Shown here: one piece after another, positions 8,931 through 17,910 of the stretch | Position numbering within the stretch: position 1 is the stretch's first letter | How the letters are laid out: every line of letters starts with the position of its first letter | Origin: Candidatus Avedoeria danica | GTDB taxonomy: Bacteria > Chloroflexota > Anaerolineae > Epilineales > Epilineaceae | DNA length: 64,000 nt | NCBI GenBank assembly: GCA_016703025.1 | Contig: JADJCV010000004.1 | Span: 1,863,501-1,927,500 of the forward strand | Direction of reading: 5' to 3' | Position numbers and translations under genes: made by a program | Notes under the pieces: model-generated | Told to the model about the DNA's origin: nothing | Database searches by the model: none | The model's input: the letters and a program-made list of their open reading frames with translations, nothing else

Positions 8931-10117
8931 TGCGTGTATCCCTCGACGGCCGAGAACAGCACCGCGCCGATCAGCGCGCCCCAGAAGCCGTACTTGCCAC
9001 CGGCGATCGCGCCCTTCACGTCCTCCTTGCCGATCTTGCCCCAGTCCTTCGGCTTGGGTGTCGCCGCCGGGGCCGCCTGGCGGGCCGGCGGCGTGACCGG
9101 CAGGAGCACCCAGCGCGGCGCAGCGGTCGACGTCCGCTCGGCGTACCAGTAGCCGAGGCTGTGGCGGGCGACGCTGGCGGCCGTCAGGGTCCAGCAATTC
9201 GGACGGCACCAGTGGTCCGGGGCGATCGTCGGGATGGGCGGTCCGGCGGCAGGATCGAACCCGCCGTCCGTCCCGGCGGCATCGGTGACGCCGCCGGTCG
9301 CTGCGAAATCGGCGGCGAGGGCGTCGGTCACCGCCGAACCGGCCACTTTGTCGCCGGCCGCACTTGCATCGGCGCCCATGTCGCCTGCGCCGAGCGGGTT
9401 CGCCCCGCCGCCGCGCAGCCCGGCCTCGAGGCGGATGATCGCGGCGATCCGGGCCGAGGGGTCGGCGTTGGACGCCAGGCCGGCGGCCTGCTCGGCGAGG
9501 ATCGCGTCGACGGTGCGCTGCTCGGCGGCGGTCAGGCCGGCGAGGGCGTAGATCTGGGCCATCGGCAGCGTCCGCTGGCTGGGCAGCGCCTGCAGGAGGG
9601 CGGGCCAGCGTGAGTCGCACGGGTCGATCGGGATCGTCGGACCCGGCGACGGATCCCATGGCGGGAGCTTCGGCAGCTTGGTCTTGCTCCTGCAAAGCCA
9701 CGCGATCGCCAGCGCCAGCGCCTTGCGCTCGTCGACGCGGCCCCCGGCGGTCCACGTCGCACGCTGCTGCCACAGCGCCTCGACGCCCTCGCTATGCAGC
9801 GCGCCGATCGCATCAACGGGGTTGGCGGGGTTGGAGAAGCGGATCGGGATCTTGGGCGGGGCGGGGGTAGGAATGGGCCGGGCGGCCAGCGGGTCGATCG
9901 CGCCGCCGGCGGCCGTGTCCGACGCGGCGTCGCTGGCGCCGAGGGCGGTGGCATCGACTGGGGCGTCGATGGGCGCGTCGATCGCGGCGTCGAGGGCCGG
10001 CGCCTCCGGCGGCACCGACGCGCCCGACAGGCGGTCGGAGGCGGTCGTGCAGGCGGCCGCCGAGAGCAGCACGGCTGCGGCGCAGAGGGCGGTCCAGGGG
10101 GTGCGGGTGTGCTTCAT
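8927..10117 (-). CDS. Lipoprotein of unknown function with Ala/Asp-rich linkers
   Basis: A 396-residue protein. The start chosen is the ATG at 10117, with GGAGGAA upstream; it gives a lipoprotein signal (MKHTRTPW, then a hydrophobic core and a LSAAAC lipobox). A longer frame upstream has no ribosome site. After the Cys comes a low-complexity stretch rich in DAPIDAP-type repeats, then a Trp/Cys-containing globular region (residues about 80-180), another Ala/Gly/Asp-rich segment, and a second small domain with CRPNCW. The C-terminus has a glycine-rich hydrophobic helix (GALIGAVLF). No family is recognised. It is likely surface-exposed. Confidence 0.7.
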   Translation of the reverse strand: MKHTRTPWTALCAAAVLLSAAACTTASDRLSGASVPPEAPALDAAIDAPIDAPVDATALGASDAASDTAAGGAIDPLAARPIPTPAPPKIPIRFSNPANPVDAIGALHSEGVEALWQQRATWTAGGRVDERKALALAIAWLCRSKTKLPKLPPWDPSPGPTIPIDPCDSRWPALLQALPSQRTLPMAQIYALAGLTAAEQRTVDAILAEQAAGLASNADPSARIAAIIRLEAGLRGGGANPLGAGDMGADASAAGDKVAGSAVTDALAADFAATGGVTDAAGTDGGFDPAAGPPIPTIAPDHWCRPNCWTLTAASVARHSLGYWYAERTSTAAPRWVLLPVTPPARQAAPAATPKPKDWGKIGKEDVKGAIAGGKYGFWGALIGAVLFSAVEGYTQ

Positions 10118-10283
10118 CGTTGGGTTCCTCCATAGGGTCGGGCCGGGGCCGGGTCGAACTGGGGTGAGACTCGGCAACGATGGGGATACACGGCAAGTCG
10201 ACGAGTTGTTCCCGGAAACGCGCGTTGCCGCCAGACCCGTCTATCATGGTCGGTTCGAGTCGGACACGCGAGGAGCGCAGCGC

Positions 10284-11159
10284 ATGACGAACGTGCCATC
10301 GGATCGGCCCACGGATCATCCGGCCGACGAACCACGGATCTCTTCCGGCGACGAAGGATCGCGCGGCGCCTGGCCGTACGTCAACATCGCCGCCCTCGCC
10401 CTCTGCCTGGCCGTCAACGCCGCCGCCGTGATGCTGCCGCTCTTCGGGCGCGACACCGGCGCGATCTCGGACGGCTTCGACGTCCGGTTCAAGCCGGCCG
10501 GGTACGTCTTCAGCATCTGGGGTGTGATCTATCTGTTGCTGATCGCGTATGCCGTCTACCAGGCCCTGCCGGCCCAGCGGGCGAACCGCCGTCTGGCCGC
10601 CATCGACCGGCCGTTTGCGCTGAGCTGCGCGGCGAACGCGCTCTGGCTCGTGCTCTGGCACGCGCTCCTGTTCCCGGCGACGATTGTGATGATGGCCATC
10701 CTGCTCGGATCGCTGATCACGATCTACCGCCGACTCGACGCCCGTCGCGCCGACGTCGGCGCGGCCGAGCGGTGGTGCGTGGACACGACGTTCAGCGTGT
10801 ACCTCGGTTGGATCTCGGTGGCCACGCTGGCGAATGCCACCATCGTCGCCGCGGACGCGGGCTGGGACGGCGGCCGGGTCGGCGCGGCGGGTTGGGCGAT
10901 CGTTCTCCTTGCGGCCGGCGCTGGTCTCGCGGCAGTGTTGCTGAACACCCGGCGCGATGTCGCGTTCGCGGGTGTGATCGTCTGGGCGTTCGTCGGCATC
11001 GCGGTGACGGAGGGCGGCAGCACGGTGGCCAAGGCGGCGGAGTTGGCGGTGGTCTACGTCGCCTTCATGGCGGTTCGGGCGTGGTGGCGCTCGAAGCGCA
11101 TGTCGGACGTCACACCGGCCGGCCCCCGATCCGGACACGCCCCGTCGGCATCGCACTGA
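10284..11159 (+). CDS. TspO/MBR-like tryptophan-rich membrane protein
   Basis: A 291-residue membrane protein. The start is the ATG at 10284, with AGGAG upstream; a longer open frame in front has no ribosome site. After a polar 30-residue N-terminus there are seven or so hydrophobic segments. The segment FKPAGYVFSIWGVIYLLL (residues about 70-90) is the hallmark of the long TspO-like proteins often annotated as tryptophan-rich sensory protein. ANALWLVLWHA and VYLGWISVA provide the expected aromatic positions. Classical TspO binds porphyrins and has five helices; this longer group is uncharacterised. It converges with the next gene, with only 12 bases between the stops. Confidence 0.75.
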   Translation: MTNVPSDRPTDHPADEPRISSGDEGSRGAWPYVNIAALALCLAVNAAAVMLPLFGRDTGAISDGFDVRFKPAGYVFSIWGVIYLLLIAYAVYQALPAQRANRRLAAIDRPFALSCAANALWLVLWHALLFPATIVMMAILLGSLITIYRRLDARRADVGAAERWCVDTTFSVYLGWISVATLANATIVAADAGWDGGRVGAAGWAIVLLAAGAGLAAVLLNTRRDVAFAGVIVWAFVGIAVTEGGSTVAKAAELAVVYVAFMAVRAWWRSKRMSDVTPAGPRSGHAPSASH

Positions 11160-11171
11160 CCTGGCCCCGTT

Positions 11172-14100
11172 TCAATCCCCGCCCGCGATGAGCCACGGCA
11201 GGTGGACGCGGCCAACGGGCGCGACGGCCGTCCCCGTCCCGTCGCCGCTCGGCGTGGCTGACGGTGCGCCAGGCGATGGGACCGTGCGCATACCCGTCGC
11301 GGTCGGTGGCGCCGTCGCCGGCACCGCGCTCGGTGTGGCCGGATCGGTCGGTCGCGGCGGGATGACTTCGACCTCGACCGCGTCGAAGGGGATACGATGT
11401 GTCGTCCCGCTCCGGTACGTGATGTCCGCGTACACCGGATCGCCGACCTTCGTCGGGCCGAGTTGGGTCGTGCGCGCTTCGTATTGGACATAGGTGTCCA
11501 CGAGGCCGATGCCCGCGGGACCGGGTTCCGGCTGGTCATCGAGCACGTCCCACCACAGGTTGGGCGCGCCATCGTCCTTCACCCGATGGGGGCCCGAGGT
11601 GCTGCCCTCGAAGCGGACCGCCGGCAGCAGGGTGTCATGGACGTTCACGGTCCGGAGCGCAAGACCGAGCGGGTCGGCGGCCAGCCACGGCAGTGTTGCG
11701 GCCGGGTCGTCGGGCTCGCTGATCCGATAGCGCTCTATCGGTACGAGGTCCCGATAGGTCGCACCCGTCTCCCCGCCGCGCACCTGGAGCACGAGGAGCG
11801 TCACGCCGTCCCGCTGCAGGCGGTTCGCTGCGGCACGCAGGGCGCCTGCGTCGATCGGAACGTGGCCACCGAAGAGCACCGCGACGCGCTCCGCCGGTTG
11901 ACCGGCGAGCATCGTCCGCGCCCTGTCGAGGGCGGCGGCCGGGTCGCGCGCCGCCGCGCCGGTGCCCACGCGCCGCAGCTTGTCCGCCAATCCAGGGATG
12001 TCGACCGTGAGGCCGCTCACGACCTGTGGTCGCTCGTCGTACGAGATGACCCCGATGCGGGAGCTCGACACGTCGATGGACTGCGCAGCGTACCGTGCGA
12101 TCCCATCGGCCATCGCGCCGATCCGCGCAGCGTCGGACACCGTTGGGCCTGCGGAATCGGCCCAGCTCGAACGATCCATCACGAACACAAGCGATACCGG
12201 GCGCACCGCCGAGCGGCAGTCCGCGACAACCGTCATCTTGACGACCAGCGGCGTTCCGAGCCGCACGATCGCCGGTTCGACGAAGCGTTGCAGTTTCAGG
12301 CGGCACTGGCGCTCCTCGGGTCCGCTCTCGGCCGCTGCCGTGTCACGTGTCGCCATGATCGCGGCGGGCACAGCTTGGTCGGCCGCATGCGGTTTGTCGG
12401 CCGCATACGGCTTCGGCCGTGTCGGCCACAGCGTTGCAGACGGGCACCGCATGACTCGCCGAATCCGCTCGAGCACGGCGTCGAGCGCCTCCGCGTCGGA
12501 CGTCACGAACGCCGAGCCTGGATCGCCCGTGATCGCAGCCAATGTCGTCGCGGGTACGTCTTCTCCAACGCCGACTGCGAAGAGTGCGGTCCCCGCATTG
12601 CGCAGCGCCTCGCCGGCCTCGACCGCCGCCGCCGCTGACGGGCCGTCCAGATCCGCGTCCGTGACGATGACGACGCTGCGCCGGCGATCACCGCGCTCCG
12701 TCTCCCCATGCCAGAGCTCGTCGGCGGCCGCAAGCCCGCACGCCAGACAGCTCCCGGCGCCCGGCACGACGCGATCGAGCGCGCTGCGGACCGTGGCCGT
12801 GTCCTCCGATAGCGGCGATGCGCGGTCGGCCATGGCATGGAACGTGACAAGCGCAAAGCGCGTCCCGGGGCGCTGCGACAGCGCGTTCACGAACGTGTGG
12901 ATCGCCCCGATGGCCGCGGCGAGCCGCGACCGGCCTGTGGCTGTCTGGGCCGACATGCTGTGCGACCGGTCGAGCACGAAGGCGACATCCATTGCCTGTC
13001 TTTCCGCCGGACAGTCCTCGCGCAGCGCAACGGGCAGGAATGCGCGATGCGGGATCGATGTCGTCGTCGCCCTCGTGGCCGCGGTGGCCGTCGGCGCGGG
13101 GCTCGGTGTGCGCGTCGGGCCGTCGACTTCCAATAACGGCTGGTCGAGCTCCAGCGTCCGGCGCGCGCCGTCGCCGTCCGTGTAGTGCGCAATCGAGCGG
13201 GCGTTCGCCGGGTATCGCCCACCGACACGCGGCACGACGCGGTAGGTGAACGTGATGCCGGCGGACGGCGCGATGGGTAGACCGTACTGCAACCGTCGAC
13301 CGAAGGCGCCAACGGGCGGAGCCGCTGAACCGGGCACGAGATCGACGTCGGGGTGAACCTCGCTCTCCAGCAGCACGTCGCCGAGCGCGTATCCGCGGAT
13401 GCGCGTGCCGAGCGCGGCGGCCATGGCACGCAACGTCGCGTCGTCCGGGGCCATGTGGTGGTGCTCGGGACGTGAGGCGTAGCGCCGTGCAATGGAGTCG
13501 CGCGGACCGTCGATCTCGAGCACATGGATCTCCCCGCCCGCTGCGGCGATGCGCGCGATCGGCTCGAGGTCGCTGATGGCGCCGTCGGTCGCCGTGGCAC
13601 TGCGCGCTCCGGCGGTGAACACAACCACGACGCGGACTGCGTTGCCACGCGTGCCGAGCGCCAACTCGTCCCGAACGAGTCGGACCCAGCCTTGCGTGGC
13701 GCACGCCGCCGTCGGCCGGAGCGCAGACAGCGTGACGAGCGTCCGCGAGCGATCGGCGAGCAACGGCTGGCGCAGCGTGCACTGCATCGCATCGGATCGC
13801 GCGACGACTCCGACGCTCGCCCGCCGCCAGTCGAGCGCCTCGACGAACGCGCCGGCCGCGGCGGTCATCGCGGGCATCTCGCGCTCGATCGCGTCCCTCC
13901 CGGTTTGGACGAACGCCAGGATCACGTCGACCGGGGCGATGGAAGCCTCGGGACACGCACCGCCCATCCACTCCGTCACCGTGACCGCCTCGCCGGCGCG
14001 CACGCGCGTCCGGTCGAGCGCCACGGTCCCCCGCACGGTGCAGGCGCCGGCGCCCGGACTCGGCGAGGGTGGCGGCGTGGACGGCGTCTCGACGGCCGGG

Positions 14101-16190
14101 GGCGGGGCGGCAGCCGGATCGTAGATCAGCAGGCGGGGCCGCCGAACACTGTGCAGCGCGCCTCCGAACGACACGTAGCCGTCGAGCACAATCACCCGGC
14201 CGTCGGGACCGAAGCCGATGTCGACCGGAACGGTGGGGCCATCGCCGCCGTCGGGTCGCCAAGCCCCCGTCACCGCGCCGCCCGGCCCGACGAACTCGAT
14301 CGCCCCGTCGTCGCCGAGCACGGCGACCCGACCATCGCCGGCCGCGGCCAGCTCGATTGGCACGAGTCGCCGGCTGATCGGCCAGACCTCGGCCGGGGCG
14401 GCCGGCTGGTCCCCATCCCCGAAGGGCGGAAGCATCCAGCGTTCCACGGTCATCCCGGGCAGGTCGAGCACGTTCAGAATCGTGGGCTCGCTCCACGCGC
14501 GCGAAAGCCCGAACGGCCAGAGAATGGTCTGGGATGGCGAGCGAAGTTCGGGCAGCGGCACGCCTGCCGACAGCGTCCATCGCCGGATCGCGCGCCCGTG
14601 GCGATCGGCCAGGAGCACTTCGTCGCCCGTGATCACGAGCCCGCGTGCCGGATGGATGTCCAGCGCGGCGCGCCACAGCCGGTGACCCTGGTCGTCGTAG
14701 CGCGCGATGGCGATGCCGTCGCTGTCCTGGCCGAGCAGAACCCATCCGCCGTCGGCCACCGCGTCGATGTCCCATGCACCGCCGGGGGTGTACCAGGCGC
14801 CTTCGCGGGTTCCGTCGCGCGCCCAGCGCGTGACGATCCCGTAGTGCACCGCCAGCGTGAGCACGCGACCGTCCGGCAATACGCTCAGGCGATCCGTCCA
14901 AGCCGACTCGACGACGTCGCCAGCCGGTGATTGGGGCGATCCGCCGGGCGCGAGGGCGACGGTGTTGCCGATCGCGTCGATCTCGACGAGGGTGAGCAGG
15001 GCGCCGCCTTGCAGGCCGCGCCGGGACCAAAGGTTGTCGGCACCGACACCATAGCTGTCCACCTCACCGTGCGTGACCTGTCGCACGACCGCGAAGCCGC
15101 CGCCCGGTCGCACCGCGAAAGGGAGTCCCCCGTCCGTGCGCGCCACGGGCGTGGTCAACGCGCCGATCTCGGCACGCTGGCGCCACCGCGACCACGGGAA
15201 CTGCACCCAGTCGATGAGTCGCAGGTCCGGGCCGTAGCGCAGCACGCCATCCAGCTCATGCACGTGCAGCACGCCGGACGCATCGCGCGCCATCGGAACG
15301 CTGTCCGACAGAGTGGGGCTCGAACAGATCGGCAGTGGCCTCGTGGGTAGCAGTGCGGCCGGAACCTCGGCCGACCAAGCGCCGAGCGGCGTACCGTCCG
15401 GTGAATAGCGCTCTACCGTGGTGCGCCAGTCCACGCACGCGGAACCCCCGGCCAGCTGCACGAGCACGACGCCGTCGCCGCTGACCGCGATCCGGCCGAT
15501 CGATCCACGGTCGTCGCCTGGGTGCGGCGGGAAGGCGGGCATGGGAAGAGCCCAACGATCCGCCGGTGCTCCGTCGGCGCCGAAGCGGTGGACTGCGGCC
15601 CCGATCGGCGCGCCGATGGCGTCGATGTCCAGCTCGAGTGCGAACACTTCGCCGTTCGGCGCGACGGCCATCGACTCCAGCTGCGCGCGGCCGGACGACG
15701 GCGGCTCGAGGCTCGGCGCCAGCGTCCAGAGCGTCCGGCCGTCCGCATCAAAGGCCCAAATGCGCTCCGTGGCGCCGTCGAGCACGTACACCCGCCCCCG
15801 CTGGGGATCGGTGTCGATCCGAACCGGCGCCCATCCGGCCGTCGGCGGTCCCGGCCAAGCAGCGTGCCCCGGGCTGTCCGCCCCCACCGCGAAGACCCTC
15901 TGGCCGTCGACGGCCAACAACGTCCCGCGCCCGAGATACGCGATGTCCCGCGGCTCGAGCAGCGGGAGGGTGTGCGGAAACAGCGGTCGCACCTCGGTGA
16001 CGGGCGGCTGCGCGGCGGTCGCCGTCCGTTCCTCCGGCGGCGCCGCCGCCGGCCCTGCGACGAGCATGGCTGTCGCAAGGCCGACGGCGATCAGGCCGCT
16101 GGCTGACACGTGCTGCGGGCGCCGCTCATCCAACGGGCGATGGGGCGAAGGGCGTGCGCAGTCTGCAACACGTATCAGCACATCGTTCAT
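11172..16190 (-). CDS. Giant secreted beta-propeller protein with three VWA domains
   Basis: A 1672-residue protein. An N-terminal signal or anchor helix (residues about 30-50) is followed by some 640 residues of WD/NHL-like propeller repeats (recurring G-V-L-D and D-G-R-V patterns). A Pro-rich linker leads to three von Willebrand A-like domains. The first is near residues 750-930, with no recognisable metal site. The second starts at DRSHSMS (Asp1074), a complete MIDAS motif. The third starts at DRSSWAD (Asp1339), where the second conserved Ser is lost. A Thr/Pro-rich stalk ends in HLPW near the C-terminus, a tail often seen in Anaerolineae surface proteins. It is likely an adhesion or scaffold protein outside the cell. 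Ribosome site weak. Confidence 0.8.
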   Translation of the reverse strand: MNDVLIRVADCARPSPHRPLDERRPQHVSASGLIAVGLATAMLVAGPAAAPPEERTATAAQPPVTEVRPLFPHTLPLLEPRDIAYLGRGTLLAVDGQRVFAVGADSPGHAAWPGPPTAGWAPVRIDTDPQRGRVYVLDGATERIWAFDADGRTLWTLAPSLEPPSSGRAQLESMAVAPNGEVFALELDIDAIGAPIGAAVHRFGADGAPADRWALPMPAFPPHPGDDRGSIGRIAVSGDGVVLVQLAGGSACVDWRTTVERYSPDGTPLGAWSAEVPAALLPTRPLPICSSPTLSDSVPMARDASGVLHVHELDGVLRYGPDLRLIDWVQFPWSRWRQRAEIGALTTPVARTDGGLPFAVRPGGGFAVVRQVTHGEVDSYGVGADNLWSRRGLQGGALLTLVEIDAIGNTVALAPGGSPQSPAGDVVESAWTDRLSVLPDGRVLTLAVHYGIVTRWARDGTREGAWYTPGGAWDIDAVADGGWVLLGQDSDGIAIARYDDQGHRLWRAALDIHPARGLVITGDEVLLADRHGRAIRRWTLSAGVPLPELRSPSQTILWPFGLSRAWSEPTILNVLDLPGMTVERWMLPPFGDGDQPAAPAEVWPISRRLVPIELAAAGDGRVAVLGDDGAIEFVGPGGAVTGAWRPDGGDGPTVPVDIGFGPDGRVIVLDGYVSFGGALHSVRRPRLLIYDPAAAPPPAVETPSTPPPSPSPGAGACTVRGTVALDRTRVRAGEAVTVTEWMGGACPEASIAPVDVILAFVQTGRDAIEREMPAMTAAAGAFVEALDWRRASVGVVARSDAMQCTLRQPLLADRSRTLVTLSALRPTAACATQGWVRLVRDELALGTRGNAVRVVVVFTAGARSATATDGAISDLEPIARIAAAGGEIHVLEIDGPRDSIARRYASRPEHHHMAPDDATLRAMAAALGTRIRGYALGDVLLESEVHPDVDLVPGSAAPPVGAFGRRLQYGLPIAPSAGITFTYRVVPRVGGRYPANARSIAHYTDGDGARRTLELDQPLLEVDGPTRTPSPAPTATAATRATTTSIPHRAFLPVALREDCPAERQAMDVAFVLDRSHSMSAQTATGRSRLAAAIGAIHTFVNALSQRPGTRFALVTFHAMADRASPLSEDTATVRSALDRVVPGAGSCLACGLAAADELWHGETERGDRRRSVVIVTDADLDGPSAAAAVEAGEALRNAGTALFAVGVGEDVPATTLAAITGDPGSAFVTSDAEALDAVLERIRRVMRCPSATLWPTRPKPYAADKPHAADQAVPAAIMATRDTAAAESGPEERQCRLKLQRFVEPAIVRLGTPLVVKMTVVADCRSAVRPVSLVFVMDRSSWADSAGPTVSDAARIGAMADGIARYAAQSIDVSSSRIGVISYDERPQVVSGLTVDIPGLADKLRRVGTGAAARDPAAALDRARTMLAGQPAERVAVLFGGHVPIDAGALRAAANRLQRDGVTLLVLQVRGGETGATYRDLVPIERYRISEPDDPAATLPWLAADPLGLALRTVNVHDTLLPAVRFEGSTSGPHRVKDDGAPNLWWDVLDDQPEPGPAGIGLVDTYVQYEARTTQLGPTKVGDPVYADITYRSGTTHRIPFDAVEVEVIPPRPTDPATPSAVPATAPPTATGMRTVPSPGAPSATPSGDGTGTAVAPVGRVHLPWLIAGGD

Positions 16191-16271
16191 CGTCGTTCCG
16201 CCTCTGATCGTACGCTTCCCCTCGAACCCGATCGGCGGCGCGACCGGTGCTTGCGGGTCCGCTCAGGAACG

Positions 16272-17543
16272 TTACGGGGTGCTAGAGCTACACTCGAAGG
16301 CCCCATTGGCCCCCGTCACATCGGTGATCTTGTTGAAGTTCCCTGCGGGGTTGTTCGTCGGGTAGACATACAGCTCCACTAGGTCGTCGCCCTCGTCGCA
16401 GGAGCCATTCGATGAAACCGGGACGAGGAACTTGGCCAAGGCGATCCGCTGTGAGGCGAAGGAAATCGTATGGCACTGCGAGTAGTCGGCGGTGCACGCC
16501 TGGTACGCCGTGGTCACGCCGCCCTCTTTCACCATCCAGACCGCCTTGAACTCGATCGTTGGGTAGGAACCACCCTGGACTCGCTTCTGGTGGACCACGC
16601 CTTTCCCCCACTCGCCCATCCCGGCGGCGGGCGGTATCGGCATCGGCTCGCGATGGCCGGTGGCCGACGAGGACGTGCCGTTGCATGGCGAAGAGAGGCA
16701 CGTGTTGGAGTTGAGCGTAAAGGACGCGATCGCCGACTGAGGTACGTCGCCGGCAGTTGGATCGCAATCGTCCGTCGAGGGGTCAAGGTAGCACGCGGAC
16801 GCAGGGCCGACCAGCTCGAGGTTCTTCAGGCTGATCACACCGCAGCTGTTGAACAGGGCCGAGCTTCCGCGCTGGACGAGGTCCGCCGCGGCACCCTGCA
16901 GCTCCTGCCCGTCACTCCGCCACGTGACGAACACGCGGATCGCCTTGTCGGCGTCCCCACCGGCGCTGCCGGTTGCCCGCGTGATGCCCACCTCGGCGTA
17001 CTCGAAGGGGTAGAACGAGCCGCAGGTTGCGGGCAGACCCAACGCCATATCCTGCCACTCTTCGTACTGGGAGTCAGGCCCGCACTGAGTCGACGTCGTG
17101 TAGTTCGTAATCGACACGACGCTGAGATCGACCTCCGACGACCCGGTCTTGATGCCGTCGATTTCGACCTTTTCTATGTCGTCACCGAGCGGCACGACAC
17201 ACCGTTCGACCTCGGCCGTACTGCCGGCGGCCATCGACGACCATCCGCTCCAGGCACCGGTCGTTCCGTCGACGGTCCACCGCGTCCGGTATTGAACCGT
17301 TACCGTTTCATCGTTCTGGAACTCGACGCGGGCAACCTCGTACTCACTCGCGTCCTGCGCCGTAAGGAATTCCTCGATCTCGGCGCCGGATTGCGCCTTA
17401 ACCCGTTGACCGGGTTGTGCGATCCCGATCCCGATGCCAAGCACAAGCCCGGCGATCGTGAGGAGACCGAGTGCGAGGGTCGGTAGTTTTCGGAAGATAC
17501 GGTTGGGGTTGTGTGGGCGCTCGATGTAGTCTGCAGTGTTCAT
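16272..17543 (-). CDS. Secreted or membrane-anchored protein of unknown function
   Basis: A 423-residue protein. The start is the ATG at 17543, preceded by AAGGAAG; a longer frame upstream lacks a ribosome site. One hydrophobic helix (TLALGLLTIAGLVLGIGIGI, residues about 22-42) precedes an exported domain of about 370 residues. The exported part is rich in aromatic residues, Ser/Thr and Cys (10 or so), which suggests disulphide-stabilised beta structure; YRTRWTVDGTTGAWSGW and FVTWRSDG look like repeated strands. No family is recognised. A TGTAAC-N17-CGAGTA element lies about 180 bases upstream, like the one before the Cys-rich gene at 38817-39455. Composition is slightly less GC-rich than the neighbours. 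Confidence 0.75.
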   Translation of the reverse strand: MNTADYIERPHNPNRIFRKLPTLALGLLTIAGLVLGIGIGIAQPGQRVKAQSGAEIEEFLTAQDASEYEVARVEFQNDETVTVQYRTRWTVDGTTGAWSGWSSMAAGSTAEVERCVVPLGDDIEKVEIDGIKTGSSEVDLSVVSITNYTTSTQCGPDSQYEEWQDMALGLPATCGSFYPFEYAEVGITRATGSAGGDADKAIRVFVTWRSDGQELQGAAADLVQRGSSALFNSCGVISLKNLELVGPASACYLDPSTDDCDPTAGDVPQSAIASFTLNSNTCLSSPCNGTSSSATGHREPMPIPPAAGMGEWGKGVVHQKRVQGGSYPTIEFKAVWMVKEGGVTTAYQACTADYSQCHTISFASQRIALAKFLVPVSSNGSCDEGDDLVELYVYPTNNPAGNFNKITDVTGANGAFECSSSTP

Positions 17544-17720
17544 TGTGGACTTCCTTCCATGGGATGTGTGGCGCGGTTGCCGGGAGCGGATTCGGAGCGT
17601 ATCAGGTGGCCGAGACGGGTCTGCTTGCCCGGGTGGACGGATCGAGGTGCCTCCTAACTTGCGAACCCCTGCACTTGCGACCGCAACTGCAACACGCGCC
17701 GCGTTACGACGCCCCAAGGC

Positions 17721-17749
17721 TACTCGGATAGCGTTGCGCCAGCGTTACA
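17721..17749 (-). promoter_or_regulatory. Candidate ECF-sigma-type promoter
   Basis: On the minus strand, TGTAAC (17749-17744), 17 bases, then CGAGTA (17726-17721). The surrounding 36 bases match the element at 39511-39545 at about 29 positions, including most of the spacer. The form resembles promoters of extracytoplasmic-function sigma factors (for example TGTAAC-N17-CGAC of Bacillus SigX). It would drive the secreted-protein gene starting at 17543. Confidence 0.45.
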
Positions 17750-17761
17750 CGTGCCCCGTGC

Positions 17762-17810
17762 GGGGCGGCCATGTGCCACCGCGCTGGGCACGTGGGCACA
17801 TGGCCGCCCC
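17762..17810. repeat. 16-bp perfect inverted repeat between divergent genes
   Basis: Bases 17762-17777 (GGGGCGGCCATGTGCC) are perfectly complementary to 17795-17810 with a 17-base loop. A second, smaller hairpin follows at once: TTCGAGA (17813-17819) and TCTCGAA (17823-17829). They lie between two divergent promoters, so they are not ordinary terminators of the flanking genes. An insulating or regulatory role, or a repeat-element remnant, is possible. Confidence 0.6.
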
Positions 17811-17840
17811 CGTTCGAGAAGCTCTCGAATAGAACAAAAA

Positions 17841-17870
17841 TTCGACTCCGCCGCACCCCAATGCTACGAT
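17841..17870 (+). promoter_or_regulatory. Possible sigma-70-type promoter of the DrrAB-like operon
   Basis: TTCGAC (17841-17846), an 18-base spacer and TACGAT (17865-17870) lie about 40 bases upstream of the GTG start at 17911, in the only AT-richer patch of this intergenic region. Match to consensus is moderate. Confidence 0.3.
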
Positions 17871-17910
17871 TCCGCCCGCCTGCCTGCCGCGCCCCAAGGA
17901 CGCCTCAGCC

